48,714 nucleotides of DNA from Pseudomonadota bacterium (lineage in GTDB: Bacteria; Pseudomonadota; Gammaproteobacteria; Xanthomonadales; Rhodanobacteraceae), in the NCBI GenBank assembly GCA_021793195.1, contig JAJYTG010000005.1, positions 1-48,714 on the forward strand. The letters are read 5' to 3'. The translations under genes and the position numbers were made by a program. Numbering within the stretch: position 1 is the first letter of the stretch; each line of letters opens with the position of its first letter. The notes below the pieces were generated by a model that saw only the letters and a program-made list of their open reading frames with translations, was not told where the DNA came from and searched no databases. This document shows, piece by piece, positions 28,580 through 39,379 of the stretch.

Positions 28580-29347
28580 TCAGTACCGCTCCGCGATCCA
28601 GTACGACCCATCCGCCAGCCGTTCGCGCCCAGGCTTGCCGGCCAGCGGCGGCAGGGCGATGCATGGCTGCAGCGGGCGCGTGTGCGGCAGCTGATCGATC
28701 AGGTGCGCGATCAGGTTCAGGCGTCCGCGCTTCTGGTCGTTGTAGTCGGCCGCGAACCAGGGCGCGTGTCTGGCGTGCGTCTTCTTCAGCATCGTGTTGC
28801 GCAGGCGGCCGAACTCGGCGTACTGGTGCCGCGAGGCGATGTCCACCGGCGACAGCTTCCAGCGCTTGAGCGGATCGTCGGCGCGTTCGCGGAAACGCCG
28901 CTCCTGCTCCTTCTGATCGACGGCCAGCCAGTACTTGAACAGCAGGATGCCGTCGTCGGTCAGCAGCTTTTCGAAGCGTGGACAGTCGTGCAGAAATTGC
29001 CGGTGCTGGGCCTTGCTGCAGAAGCCCAGCGCGGGCTCGACCACCGCGCGGTTGTACCAGCTGCGGTCGAACAGGACGATCTCCCCGGCGGCCGGCAGAT
29101 GCGCGACGTAGCGCTGGAAATACCACTGCCCAGCCTCGTGCTCGTCGGGCTTGGGCAGGGCGACGATGCGGTAGCCGCGAGTGTTGAGGTGCTCGGTGAT
29201 CGCCTTGATGGTGCCGCCCTTGCCGGCGGCGTCGCGACCCTCGAACAGCACCAGCAGGCGCTGGCCGGTCTCCATCGCCCAGCGCTGCACACGCAGCAAC
29301 TCGGCCTGCAGCTTTTCGAGATGTTCGGCGTAGTGCAGCTCGCTCAT
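28580..29347 (-). CDS. ppk2: Polyphosphate kinase 2
   Basis: 255 aa. PPK2 phosphorylates nucleoside diphosphates (or monophosphates) with polyphosphate. Walker A is GRDAAGKGG (37-45), the catalytic lid follows, and Walker B is FDRSWYNRA (94-101). WKLSPVDIASRHQY and APWFAADYNDQKRGRLN are typical of class I one-domain enzymes. The ATG at 29347 gives the usual SELHYAEHLEKLQ opening. It is convergent with acyP. Confidence 0.94.
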   Translation of the reverse strand: MSELHYAEHLEKLQAELLRVQRWAMETGQRLLVLFEGRDAAGKGGTIKAITEHLNTRGYRIVALPKPDEHEAGQWYFQRYVAHLPAAGEIVLFDRSWYNRAVVEPALGFCSKAQHRQFLHDCPRFEKLLTDDGILLFKYWLAVDQKEQERRFRERADDPLKRWKLSPVDIASRHQYAEFGRLRNTMLKKTHARHAPWFAADYNDQKRGRLNLIAHLIDQLPHTRPLQPCIALPPLAGKPGRERLADGSYWIAERY

Positions 29348-29475
29348 CGGCGCAGTCCCGGCACGGACGTGACCGCAGCATAGCGCTGTCGCCGAGGTCG
29401 GGATCGCGGCGGGATCACGGCGGCCGGCGACATGCAGCGATGGCCGCCCGCCGTGTGCTGCAGCGTCCTACCGCA

Positions 29476-30036
29476 TTATTGGATCTTCTGGAAGCTGAGC
29501 GTTACCTCCTCCTGGTCACCCTCCCTGGCACACGACGACACCATCACATCGCTCAGCACCCAGGTCTTGCCCCGGCCGCTGAGCGTGGCGCTCGGAAAGT
29601 GCTTGCCCTGCGCGCAGACGCTGGTCCGGCGGGCCGCGACCTGTGCCGGGGATCCGTCCATATGCAGGGTCACGGTGCCGGGACCGGGCGAGCGCGGCGC
29701 CTTGACGCCGGCCATGCCATCGACGTCGCCAGCGGCCATCGGCGCGGAGGGCATGGCGCCCGGCGCGGCCTCGCGCTTCATCAGGGTGACGTGGCCGGTC
29801 TTCTGGTGGCGACTGGACGACGCCATGCGACCGGCGCCGAGCGAGCCGTTGCCCACGGCACCGGGTTGGCTGGCGCCGAACGAGAACGACATCACTTCGA
29901 GCGCGGGCGGGCCTTGGGACGCCGCTTCGCCCTTGATGCCCTCGATCTGCAGCAGGTAATCGGATGATGCCCAGGCGGTACCGCCCGCCAGCAGGCTGGC
30001 GATGACGGCAAAACGCAGTGTGCGGTGGATGCGCAT
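29476..30036 (-). CDS. Exported Hcp-like protein
   Basis: 186 aa. A Sec signal peptide (ending AWA, about residue 24) precedes a sequence that follows the Hcp family layout: SDYLLQIEGIKGEA, then EVMSFSFGASQPGAVG, and a C-terminal EEVTLSFQKIQ strand. An Ala/Met/Pro-rich insert lies mid-domain. Normal Hcp, the type VI tube protein, has no signal peptide and is encoded among tss genes. Neither holds here, so this is an orphan exported relative of unknown role. AAGGGGAC precedes the ATG. Confidence 0.72.
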   Translation of the reverse strand: MRIHRTLRFAVIASLLAGGTAWASSDYLLQIEGIKGEAASQGPPALEVMSFSFGASQPGAVGNGSLGAGRMASSSRHQKTGHVTLMKREAAPGAMPSAPMAAGDVDGMAGVKAPRSPGPGTVTLHMDGSPAQVAARRTSVCAQGKHFPSATLSGRGKTWVLSDVMVSSCAREGDQEEVTLSFQKIQ

Positions 30037-30066
30037 GACGAGTCCCCTTGGTTGGCTGCGGAAAAC

Positions 30067-30079
30067 TTACGAATCGTAA
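30067..30079. promoter_or_regulatory. Perfect 13-bp palindrome upstream of the Hcp-like gene
   Basis: TTACGA-A-TCGTAA, a 6+1+6 inverted repeat, sits 31 bp upstream of the Hcp-like ATG in an AT-richer patch. Its position and symmetry suit a repressor operator, but no regulator gene is adjacent. Confidence 0.4.
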
Positions 30080-30190
30080 TATGCGCCTGGACGGGGGCCG
30101 GAACAACGGGTTGCAGACAGCTGGCGCCGAACGTGACCACAGCTGCCCGCGCCGGATGGGCTGTGATCCCGCCTGCCGCCGCCAGGGGGA

Positions 30191-32275
30191 TTACCCGATG
30201 GCGCCCGAGTGGATCCCGGCGCGATGGCGCTGCGCCATGCTCTCGAGCAGCAGGGCGAAGTCGTGGGCAAAACCGCGTGGGTCGAACAGCGACGAGGCCG
30301 CTCGGAGGGCGGCGAGTTGGGCGCGCAGCGCGGCGCGGGCGCCGGCGTCGCGGCCGAGGCGGATCGCGGTGGCCAGGTACGCCGCGTCGTCGGAGGCGTT
30401 GAGCGCGTCGAGACCGAGATGATGGTTGAGGCTGCCGGCAACGCGCGCGGCGAAGGTCGCACCCGGCGCGGTCAGCAGCGGGCAGCCGGCCCACAGCGCG
30501 TCGCTGGCGGTGGTGTGGGCGTTGTACGGGTGGCTGTCGAGGAACAGGTCGGCGTGCGCGTACAAGCCGAGATATTCGGCGTGGGCGCGGCGCTCCGCGA
30601 AGACCGCGCGCTCGGGAGCGACGCCTTCGGCGGCGAGCACGGCACGCAGGCGTGCGTTGACGGTCGCCCCGGCATCCAGCAGCCACAGCACGCTGCCAGG
30701 AACTCCGCGCAGCACCGCGGCAAAGCGGGCGAGGCTGGCGCGGTTGAGCTTGAAGCTGTTGTTGAAGCAGACATAGACCACGCCGTGTTCCGGCAAGCCG
30801 AGTGCCGCGCGCGGCGGCGGCACGACCGGCACGCGCGTCGGATCGCTGGGCTGATAGCAGCGCGGCAGGTACGCCACGGCTTCGCTGACGTGTGCGCGCA
30901 TCGCAGGCGGCAGCACGAAACGATCGGCAATCAGGTAGTCCATCCACGGCGCGCCGGAGCTGCCGGGATAGGCCAGCCAGTTCACCTGCAGCGGCGCCGG
31001 GCGCAGCGCGAAGGTCTGCGGGCGACCGCCTCCGCACCAGCCGTCGAGGTCGATCAGGATCTCGATGGCGTCATCATGGATGGTCTGCGCCAGCGCCTCG
31101 GCGGTCTGCACACTGGCATCGCGAAACGTGTGCGCGGCGGCAGCGAGCCTCGCGCGCCAGATGCTGCCGTCGTCGCGGCTGGTGGCGTACAGCACGACGT
31201 GCGGCAGCTGCTCGCGCAGCGCCTCGAAGAACGCCGCGGTCAGCATCGCCGTCGCGTGCTGGTGAAAACCGTTGGCGACGAAGCCCACGCGCAGTGTTGC
31301 ATCGGTGGCGCTCGGCGCGTGGCGCCAGCCCAGCCGGGTGCGGCGTGGCGTCGTCGCGGTTTCGACGCGCGCCGCTTCGAGGCGCGCGCAGGCCAGCTGC
31401 GTGGCGGCATCGCTGTCCTCGGCGAGGAAGGCGAACGGCGACACACCGCCGCGACCCGCGGTGACGTGCGCACGCAGTCGCGCCGTCAATGCGTCCAACC
31501 CGGCCAGCTCGGCGTACTGGCGACGTGCGTAGACCAGCTGGCCGAGCGCACGTCCGTCGTCCGGATCCAGCATTAACGCTGTCGCATAGGCGGCCGCGGC
31601 GGCCTCGGTGCGGCCCTGCTCGTCGCGCATCAGGCCGGTCTGGTAGGCAAACCGCGCATCCTGCGGTGCGCGTCGCGTGCCCTCGGCGTAGGCCGCCTCG
31701 GCATCGGCATGGCGGCCCTGCGCGGCCAGCGCGTGGCCGAGCAGCAGCCAGCCGTCGACCGGCGCATCCGCGGCCGTCAGCGCGCTACGCGCGCGCGCTT
31801 CGGCATCCGTCGCGGCGCCGAGTTCGAGTTCGACTGCGGCCAGATTGATGGCGATGCCTGCGGCCGGTGGCGATGCCGCCAGTGCCGCGAGATAGGCCGC
31901 GCGCGCGCCGTCGAGATCGCCCGCCGCACGACGCGCGTTGCCGAGCAGGTTGAGCGCAGGTGGATATGCGGGCGACAGCGTCAGCGCCTGCTCGATCGCC
32001 GCGATCGCGCCCATGGCGTCCCCCAGCGCCAGCCGTGCGCTGGCCAGGTTGCAGCGCACCTCGACGCCGCGCGGCGCCAGCCGGGCGCCGCGTTCGAGTA
32101 CCGCGACGGCGTCGGCGCCGCGGCCGGTCAGCAGCAGGGCAACGCCGTGCAGGCGCGCCAGCTCGGCGTCGTCGGGATGGCGCGTGCGCAGCGCGCGCGC
32201 GGCGGCTTCGGCCTCGGCGGCGCGGCCGCTGGCGAGCAACTGGGCGATCGGTGCGGCGCGGTCGGTGGCCTGCAT
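30191..32275 (-). CDS. TPR-containing O-GlcNAc transferase-type glycosyltransferase (GT41)
   Basis: 694 aa. Residues 1-290 form about seven tetratricopeptide repeats. The rest is a GT41 catalytic region: GFVANGFHQHATAMLTAAFFEAL (position of the catalytic-region His), IDLDGWCGGGRPQTFALRPAPLQVNWLAYPGSSG, FNNSFKLNRAS with the conserved Lys, and SHPYNAHTTASDALWAG with the UDP-binding His-Thr-Thr. It probably adds a sugar to proteins in the cytoplasm. Target and donor are unknown. It starts 7 bp after a broken acetyltransferase in the hemA-prfA transcript. Confidence 0.9.
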   Translation of the reverse strand: MQATDRAAPIAQLLASGRAAEAEAAARALRTRHPDDAELARLHGVALLLTGRGADAVAVLERGARLAPRGVEVRCNLASARLALGDAMGAIAAIEQALTLSPAYPPALNLLGNARRAAGDLDGARAAYLAALAASPPAAGIAINLAAVELELGAATDAEARARSALTAADAPVDGWLLLGHALAAQGRHADAEAAYAEGTRRAPQDARFAYQTGLMRDEQGRTEAAAAAYATALMLDPDDGRALGQLVYARRQYAELAGLDALTARLRAHVTAGRGGVSPFAFLAEDSDAATQLACARLEAARVETATTPRRTRLGWRHAPSATDATLRVGFVANGFHQHATAMLTAAFFEALREQLPHVVLYATSRDDGSIWRARLAAAAHTFRDASVQTAEALAQTIHDDAIEILIDLDGWCGGGRPQTFALRPAPLQVNWLAYPGSSGAPWMDYLIADRFVLPPAMRAHVSEAVAYLPRCYQPSDPTRVPVVPPPRAALGLPEHGVVYVCFNNSFKLNRASLARFAAVLRGVPGSVLWLLDAGATVNARLRAVLAAEGVAPERAVFAERRAHAEYLGLYAHADLFLDSHPYNAHTTASDALWAGCPLLTAPGATFAARVAGSLNHHLGLDALNASDDAAYLATAIRLGRDAGARAALRAQLAALRAASSLFDPRGFAHDFALLLESMAQRHRAGIHSGAIG

Positions 32276-32282
32276 GCGCGGC

Positions 32283-32482
32283 TCAGACCGTCAGCGTGTA
32301 CACGTGGCTGCTGTCGTCGCGCTGCGCCCGCAGGATCGCCGCATCGCCGTGGCGCAGGCGTGCGCCGATGAAGGCCCGCGCCCGCGCGGGATCGGCGGGC
32401 TGGCCGCAGAACGGGCGACAGGCGTCGAACAGCGGCGCGACGGCATCGAGGTCGACGATGGTGGCGGGCCGGATCGTCGCGC

Positions 32483-32486
<4 letters not shown>
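32283..32486 (-). pseudogene. GNAT acetyltransferase, N-terminal fragment
   Basis: 67 aa. It begins as a normal GNAT enzyme (SATIRPATIVDLDAVAPLFD, QPADPARARAFIGARLRHGD) but stops after DDSSHVYTLTV, before the acetyl-CoA-binding Gln/Arg-X-X-Gly-X-Gly loop. About half of a usual 150-aa protein is missing. The start still overlaps the prfA stop as ATGA (32483-32486). It is read as a truncated remnant, possibly cut when the glycosyltransferase gene moved in. Confidence 0.65.
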
Positions 32487-33561
<1,075 letters not shown>

Positions 33562-33565
<4 letters not shown>

Positions 33566-34830
33566 GGCGTGTCGTCGTGCGTGTCGAGGCCGTACAGGCG
33601 GCCGGCGGCGTGCAGCAGGTCCGACTCGCCCTTCAACGCGGCTTCGCGCAGGCGCGCGCTGGGCGCGTGCAGCAGCTTGTTGGTCAGGGTGTTGGCGAGG
33701 TAGGCCAGGGCCTCGTCGGGGCTTTTGCCGGCGGCGATCAGGGCGCGCGCCCTGGCGAGCACTTCGTCGCGCTGAGTCTCGGCGCGGGCGCGCAGCGCGA
33801 CCACCGGATTGTCGACGGTCAGTGCGCGCCGCCAGGCCATGTAGTGCTCGACCTGCAGGTCGATGATCGCCTCGGCTTCACGCGCTGCGGCCTCGCGCGA
33901 GCGCAGTCCGGCGTCGATCACCTGGCGCAGGTCGTCGATGCTGTACAGGAAAACGTCCTGCAGATCGGCCACCTCGACCTCGATGTCGCGCGGCACCGCG
34001 ATGTCGAGCAGGAACATCGGCCGATGCCGGCGTCGGGCGATCGCTGCCGCGACCATCGCGCGCGTGATCACCGGCGTGCGGCTGGCCGTCGAGCTGATCA
34101 CGATGTCGGCCTCGGCCAGGTGCTGGGGCAGCTCGCCGAGCGTCACCGCGTAGCCGCCGATGCGGGCCGCCAGCGCCTGCGCGTTCTCGAGGGTACGGTT
34201 GGCCACCAGCAGGCGCGGCACGCGCTTGTCGACCAGGTGCCGCGCGGCGAGCTCGATCGTCTCCCCGGCGCCGACCAGCAAGACGGTGGCACCGCGCAGA
34301 TCGGTGAACAGGCGTTCGACCAGGCGCACCGCGGTGAAGGCGACCGATACCGGATGCGCGCCGATGCGGGTATCAGTGCGCACCCGCTTGGCCACCGCGA
34401 AGGTATTCTGCAGCAGGCGTTCCAGCGGTGCCTGCAGGGTATGCGCCTGACGCGCCAGCCGGTAGGCGTCCTTGACCTGGCCGAGAATCTGCGGCTCGCC
34501 CAGCACCATCGAGTCGAGGCCGGTGGCGACGCGGAACATGTGTCGCACCGCCTCGTCTTCCTCGTGGCGGTAGAGGAACTCGTCGAGCCGTCCGCCGGGC
34601 AGATCGTAGTGCTGGTGCAGCCAGCGCAGAGGTGCCGACTCGGCGCCGGCGGCGACGCTGCAGTACAGCTCGGTACGGTTGCAGGTCGACAGGATCAGCG
34701 CCTCGTCCACGCCGTCCAGACGGGCCAGTTCGGCCAGCGCCTGAGGTGCGCTGTCGCTGTCGAATGCGACCTGCTCGCGCAGGTCGATCGGAGCGGACAG
34801 ATGGTTGAGCCCGAGGGCAATCAGAGGCAT
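33562..34830 (-). CDS. hemA: Glutamyl-tRNA reductase
   Basis: 422 aa. It reduces glutamyl-tRNA to glutamate-1-semialdehyde, the first step of C5 tetrapyrrole synthesis. The catalytic Cys50 lies in [10 protein letters not shown]. The motif [20 protein letters not shown], the NADPH fold [20 protein letters not shown] and the C-terminal dimerisation helix follow. The ATG at 34830 gives the standard [10 protein letters not shown] opening. It diverges from the TPR lipoprotein gene. Confidence 0.97.
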
Positions 34831-34952
34831 GAGGGCGCGCGGGCGGCGATCGGCTAAGCTCACGGGGACCGGCGTCGGCCGGCTTTCGGCATCACGCGCG
34901 GGGCAGGATCACGGTGGAAATTGTGCGGACTGCACCTTGCAAGATCAAGCAC

Positions 34953-36665
34953 ATGCGGCAATTTGCAGCCGTGACGCTGGCGCTGGCCGTGCTGGCCGGT
35001 TGTGCGCAGGCGCCGCTGCGTACCGCGCAGCATACCCCGACGCCCGCGCCGCAGCCGCTGGCGCGCATCGCACTGGCACCGGGGCCGGGGCAGGCGATCG
35101 CGGCCGACCTGCTGCAGGCCGAGTTCGCGCTGGCGCGCAACGACCTGAAGACCGCGGCAACGGCGACGGCGCGCGCGGCGTCGCTTTCATCCGACCCGGC
35201 GCTGGCCGGGCGGGCCGTGGCGCTGGCGGTGGCCGTGCACGATGCGCCGCTGGCGACGCAGATGCTCGCGCGCTGGCAGGCGCTGGGCGCCGCGCCGGGC
35301 CCGCTGGCTGCGGCGCGCGCGCAGCTGGCGCTGGACCAGGGCGATCGTGCCGGCGCCGAGCAACAGCTCGATGCGGTGATCGTCGCCGGTGGCGCCAATG
35401 CATGGCGCGATGCCCTGCGCGTGCTGGCCACGGCGCGCGATCCGGCGCTGGCCGGCGTGGCGCTCGAAAACCTTGCGACGCCGGCGCGGTTGCCGGGCGA
35501 TGACGGCACGGTCTGGCTGGCGGCCAGCCAGCTGGCCGCGCACCTGGGCCGGCATGCCTTTGCCCGGAGCCTCGCCGCGGCCGCGCTGGCGCGTTTCGGC
35601 AGCGCCGCGAGTTACGGCTGGTCGGCGCAGCTGGCGCGGCAATCCGGTGACAACGAAGCTGCCCAAGCGACGCTGCGCAGCGGCTTGGCCCGGCATCCGC
35701 GCAGCATTCCGTTGCGCATGGCCATGGCCGGCCTGCTGTCCGCACGCGGCAGCAACGCAGCCGCGCAGCGGCTGCTGGCGCAGGGTCCCCAGGATGCCGA
35801 CACCTACGCGGCGCGTGCGGCTTACGCCGCGCGTGCCAATGATCGCAAGGCGCTGGCGGCGATCTATGCCGAGCTGGCGCATGCGCCGGTCGCGGTGCGC
35901 AAGACCAGCGTGTTCCTGCTTGGCCAGCTGGCCGAACTGCTCGGTCGTCGCCAGTCCGCGCTCGACTGGTATGCACAGGTCGGCGACGAGGATGCGCATG
36001 CCTTCGAAGCCGATGTGCGCCGGGTGGTGCTGCTGTCCGAACTGGGCCGCGAGCAGCAGGCGCAGACCTTGCTGCGCGGATTGCAAAACGACTACGCCGA
36101 CGAGCCAAAGGTCGCCCTCAAGCTGCTGATGCTCGAGGCGGAGATGGACGTGCGGGCGCGCCGCTATGCCGAGGCGGTGGCGGTCTACGCACGCGCGCTG
36201 CAGCGTTCGCCCGACGATCCGGTCCTGCTGTATGCGCGCGGTGTGGCCGCGGCCGAGGCCGGCGCGATCGATCAGGCGGTCGTCGACCTGCGTCGCGTGC
36301 TGCGGCTGAAACCCGACGACGTCAACGCCATGAACGCGCTCGGCTTCACCCTCGCCGACGCCGGGCGCGACCTGCCCGAAGCCGAAAAACTCGTTGCCGC
36401 CGCTCACCGTGCCCGTCCCGATGATCCGGCGATCACCGATTCCTGGGGCTGGGTGCAGTTCCGGCTTGGTCATCTCGATCAGGCCGAGCACAGCCTGCGC
36501 AAGGCCTGGGGCAAGAGCAAGGACGCCGAGATCGGAGCGCATCTGGCTGCGGTGCTGTGGGCACGGGGCCGCCACGCCCAGGCGCGCACCGTGCTGATGC
36601 AGGCACACAAACTCGATCCGCACAGCCGCAGCGTGCACGCGCTGCAGGCGCGTTGGGGCACATGA
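34953..36665 (+). CDS. TPR-repeat lipoprotein
   Basis: 570 aa. The lipobox LAGC (Cys17) predicts a lipid-anchored periplasmic protein. Tetratricopeptide repeats run through most of it, clearest at the C-terminus (AVAVYARALQRSPDDPVLLY, AVVDLRRVLRLKPDDVNAMN, AEKLVAAAHRARPDDPAITD). Proteins of this type are encoded just before lolB in many proteobacteria and are thought to scaffold outer-membrane assembly. The stop overlaps the lolB start as ATGA. Confidence 0.88.
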   Translation: MRQFAAVTLALAVLAGCAQAPLRTAQHTPTPAPQPLARIALAPGPGQAIAADLLQAEFALARNDLKTAATATARAASLSSDPALAGRAVALAVAVHDAPLATQMLARWQALGAAPGPLAAARAQLALDQGDRAGAEQQLDAVIVAGGANAWRDALRVLATARDPALAGVALENLATPARLPGDDGTVWLAASQLAAHLGRHAFARSLAAAALARFGSAASYGWSAQLARQSGDNEAAQATLRSGLARHPRSIPLRMAMAGLLSARGSNAAAQRLLAQGPQDADTYAARAAYAARANDRKALAAIYAELAHAPVAVRKTSVFLLGQLAELLGRRQSALDWYAQVGDEDAHAFEADVRRVVLLSELGREQQAQTLLRGLQNDYADEPKVALKLLMLEAEMDVRARRYAEAVAVYARALQRSPDDPVLLYARGVAAAEAGAIDQAVVDLRRVLRLKPDDVNAMNALGFTLADAGRDLPEAEKLVAAAHRARPDDPAITDSWGWVQFRLGHLDQAEHSLRKAWGKSKDAEIGAHLAAVLWARGRHAQARTVLMQAHKLDPHSRSVHALQARWGT

Positions 36666-37276
36666 GCGTGTGTCGTCTGCGTGCTGTCGCCGCGGCGGTG
36701 CTGCTGCTGACGCTGGCCGCGTGCGCGCCGCTGCCATTGCGCACGACACCGGGTACAGTCGGTGAATTGGCCGCCCAGACCGCGCGCGAGCAGGCGCTGG
36801 CCGGCGTCACGCGCTTCACGCTGGACGGTCGCATCGGCGTCAGCGACGGGCATGACGGCGGCAGCGGCGGCTTCACCTGGAAACAGGACGGCATGGCGCT
36901 GGACTTCACCGTGCGTGCGCCGATCACCGGCCGCAGTTTTCGCCTCGAAACCGGTCCGGACGGCGCCTGTCTGCAGGGACTGAAACCGCAGCCGCAGTGC
37001 GCAGCCGATGCCGAGAGCCTGCTGGTCGCCCAGCTTGGCTGGCACCTGCCGCTGGCCGATCTGCGCGCCTGGGCGATGGGCCTGCGCGCCCCCGGCAGCA
37101 ACGCGCAGCTTGCGTTCGGTTCCGACGGACTGCCGGCCACCCTCGAACAGGACGGCTGGCACGTCGAGTATCGGGACTGGGATCGCGCGCGCAGCCCGGC
37201 GATGCCGCGGGCGATCTTCGCGCGCAAGCCGCCCTATAGCGTGCGTCTGTACGTGGAGCACTGGGAGCTGCCGTGA
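36662..37276 (+). CDS. lolB: Outer-membrane lipoprotein receptor LolB
   Basis: 204 aa. The lipobox LAAC (Cys21) anchors it to the outer membrane, where it receives lipoproteins from LolA. The LolB fold is seen in FTLDGRIGVSDG, GGFTWKQDGMALDFTVRAP and the C-terminal YSVRLYVEHWEL. It is coupled upstream to the TPR lipoprotein and downstream to ispE by 4-base overlaps, the conserved lolB-ispE pair. Confidence 0.92.
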   Translation: MSVCRLRAVAAAVLLLTLAACAPLPLRTTPGTVGELAAQTAREQALAGVTRFTLDGRIGVSDGHDGGSGGFTWKQDGMALDFTVRAPITGRSFRLETGPDGACLQGLKPQPQCAADAESLLVAQLGWHLPLADLRAWAMGLRAPGSNAQLAFGSDGLPATLEQDGWHVEYRDWDRARSPAMPRAIFARKPPYSVRLYVEHWELP

Positions 37277-38151
37277 CCGCGTCGGCGTGGACGGACTGGC
37301 CGGCCCCGGCCAAGCTCAACCTGTTCCTGCACATCGTCGGGCGTCGTGACGACGGCTACCACCGGCTGCAGACGGTGTTTCGCCTGCTCGACTGGGGCGA
37401 CCGCGTGCGTCTGCGTGTGCGCGATGACGCTGCGATCGTGCGCAGCGCCGGTGCGGAGGGGATTGCTGCTGACGATGATCTCGCGGTGCGCGCGGCGCGG
37501 GTGCTCAAGGCCGCGACCGGCTGCCCGCTGGGCGTCGAGATCGCGGTAGACAAGCAGGTCCCGGTCGGCGCCGGGCTGGGCGGCGGCAGTTCCGATGCCG
37601 CCACGGTGCTGGTCGCACTCAATCGGCTGTGGGGCTGCGGTCTGGACGACGACGCGCTGGCCGCGCTGGGTCTGCAACTGGGCGCCGACGTGCCGGTGTT
37701 CGTGCGCGGACGCAACGCCTGGGCCGAAGGCATCGGCGAGCTGTTGACTCCGATCGCGCTGCCGCCGCGCTGGTACGCGCTGCTTGACCCCGGCGTTCAC
37801 GTCGCCACCGCGCCGCTTTTCCAAGCGCCTGAATTGACACGCAATGCCGCGGAAGAGACAATTCCCCGCTTTCTCGACGGGATGGTGACGGGCAACGCCT
37901 TCGAACCGGTCGTGCGCGCGCGCCATCCTGCGGTGGCGCTGGCGCTGGACTGGCTTGGAGGTTTTGGTCTGGCGCGATTGTCCGGCAGCGGCGGCAGCGT
38001 GTTCCTGGAAACCCGCAACCATGCCGAAGCCGCCGACATCGTCGCTCGCTGTCCCGCGCGGTACACGGCCCGGGTGGCGCGCGGAGCGGAGATCTCCGCG
38101 CTGACGCTCGCGGTCGCGCGATTTTCTGCTGGGGCGTCGCCAAGCTGGTAA
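37273..38151 (+). CDS. ispE: 4-diphosphocytidyl-2-C-methyl-D-erythritol kinase
   Basis: 292 aa, GHMP kinase of the MEP isoprenoid pathway. [12 protein letters not shown] is motif 1 with the catalytic Lys, [14 protein letters not shown] (97-110) is the ATP loop, and LSGSGGSVF is motif 3. A GTG start overlaps the lolB stop (GTGA). The last seven codons and the TAA lie inside tRNA-Gln: the coding region overlaps the tRNA by 22 nt (38130-38151). Confidence 0.95.
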   Translation: MTASAWTDWPAPAKLNLFLHIVGRRDDGYHRLQTVFRLLDWGDRVRLRVRDDAAIVRSAGAEGIAADDDLAVRAARVLKAATGCPLGVEIAVDKQVPVGAGLGGGSSDAATVLVALNRLWGCGLDDDALAALGLQLGADVPVFVRGRNAWAEGIGELLTPIALPPRWYALLDPGVHVATAPLFQAPELTRNAAEETIPRFLDGMVTGNAFEPVVRARHPAVALALDWLGGFGLARLSGSGGSVFLETRNHAEAADIVARCPARYTARVARGAEISALTLAVARFSAGASPSW

Positions 38152-38205
38152 GGCACGGGATTTTGATTCCCGCATTCGCAGGTTCGAGTCCTGCCGCCCC
38201 AGCCA
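38130..38205 (+). tRNA. tRNA-Gln (anticodon TTG)
   Basis: 76 nt. The acceptor TGGGGCG pairs with CGCCCCA, the D arm is GCCAAGCTGGTAAGGC, the anticodon loop is TTTTGAT, the T arm is CAGGTTCGAGTCCTG, and GCCA is encoded at the 3' end. The ispE stop codon TAA is the GTAAGG part of the D loop. It has no room for its own promoter and must be processed from the lolB-ispE transcript. Confidence 0.97.
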
Positions 38206-38248
38206 TTCGCGCCGGCTTGCTCCGGCCACGCATGATGAAGGTCCGCCC

Positions 38249-39208
38249 GTGAATGCCTCCAACGGCCTGATGCTGTTTTCCGGCAACGCCCACCGCAAGC
38301 TGGCGGAGGACGTTGCCCATCGCCTCGGCATCCCGCTGGGCAAGGCCCAGGTCGGGCGCTTCTCCGACGGCGAGGCACAGGTCGAGATCGAGGAGAATGT
38401 GCGTCGCCAGGAAGTGTTCGTGCTGCAGCCGACCAGCGCACCGACCGCCGAGAACTTCATGGAGCTGCTGGTGCTGATCGACGCCCTCAAGCGCGCCTCG
38501 GCGGCGACGGTGACGGCGGTCATCCCCTATTTCGGCTATGCGCGCCAGGACCGCCGACCGCGTTCGGCACGGGTGCCGATCACGGCCAAACTGGCGGCGA
38601 AGATGCTCAGCACCGCCAACTGCGACCGCGTGCTGACGGTGGATCTGCATGCCGACCAGATCCAGGGTTTCTTCGACATCCCGGTCGACAACGTCTACGC
38701 CTCGCCGGTGCTGCTGGCCGACATCTGGCGGCATCAGGGCATGGACAACCTGATCGTGGTCAGTCCCGATGTCGGCGGCGTGGTGCGCGCGCGCGCGATC
38801 GCCAAGCGCCTCGACGATGCCGAGCTGGCGATCATCGACAAGCGCCGCCCGCGGCCCAACGAGGCCACGGTGATGAACATCATCGGCGACGTCGCCGGCA
38901 AGACCTGCGTGCTGGTCGATGACATCGTCGACACCGCGGGCACGCTGTGCGCGGCGGCGGCGGCGCTGAAGAAGAGCGGCGCGCGCAAGGTGGTGGCGTA
39001 CTGCGTGCATCCGGTGCTGTCGGGCCCCGCCGTCGGCAACATCGAGAAGTCGGCGCTGGACGAGCTGGTGGTCACCGACACCGTGCCGCTGAGCGCCGAA
39101 GCCGGCGCCTGCGCGCGCATCCGCCAGCTGCACGTCGCGGAACTGCTGGCGGAAACGATTCGCCGCATCGCCTTCGGCGAGTCGGTGAGTTCGCTGTATG
39201 TGGATTGA
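38249..39208 (+). CDS. prs: Ribose-phosphate pyrophosphokinase
   Basis: 319 aa. It makes PRPP from ribose-5-phosphate and ATP for nucleotide, His and Trp synthesis. [18 protein letters not shown] opens the protein. [19 protein letters not shown] is the flexible loop, [17 protein letters not shown] binds the regulator, and [12 protein letters not shown] is the PRPP loop. A GTG start at 38249 is used, with AAGG upstream. It follows tRNA-Gln by 43 bp in the conserved ispE-tRNA-prs-rplY order. Confidence 0.97.
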   Translation: MNASNGLMLFSGNAHRKLAEDVAHRLGIPLGKAQVGRFSDGEAQVEIEENVRRQEVFVLQPTSAPTAENFMELLVLIDALKRASAATVTAVIPYFGYARQDRRPRSARVPITAKLAAKMLSTANCDRVLTVDLHADQIQGFFDIPVDNVYASPVLLADIWRHQGMDNLIVVSPDVGGVVRARAIAKRLDDAELAIIDKRRPRPNEATVMNIIGDVAGKTCVLVDDIVDTAGTLCAAAAALKKSGARKVVAYCVHPVLSGPAVGNIEKSALDELVVTDTVPLSAEAGACARIRQLHVAELLAETIRRIAFGESVSSLYVD

Positions 39209-39260
39209 TGCGGAGCGGTGATTTTGCGGCGGTGTTTTTCTCGCAGGTTTTGACGTATCC

Positions 39261-39288
39261 CGAGTTCCGAGTTCCGAGTTCCGGGTCC
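39261..39288. repeat. Heptanucleotide tandem repeat between prs and rplY
   Basis: Four consecutive 7-bp units: three CGAGTTC and one CGGGTCC, with degenerate flanks (39258-39296). It is the same base pattern as the arrays around ychF, showing that the family also occurs away from the 128-bp elements. Confidence 0.75.
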
Positions 39289-39308
39289 CGGGCTTCACGC
39301 AAGAATCC

Positions 39309-39330
39309 GCTCTCCTGGTCGCGGGAGAGC
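39309..39330 (+). promoter_or_regulatory. Leader hairpin upstream of rplY
   Basis: A perfect 7-bp stem GCTCTCC/GGAGAGC with an 8-base loop, about 50 bases before the rplY ATG. It has no T tract, so it is not a terminator. It may be an mRNA leader structure. Confidence 0.35.
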
Positions 39331-39379
39331 ATCCATGCCGCCGCGAGGCGGTTCATCTGCAACACAAGGCAACAACATC

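Noticed and set aside
29476-30036. Type VI secretion system
   Set aside because: Only one Hcp-like protein is present, with a Sec signal peptide and no other tss gene in the window.
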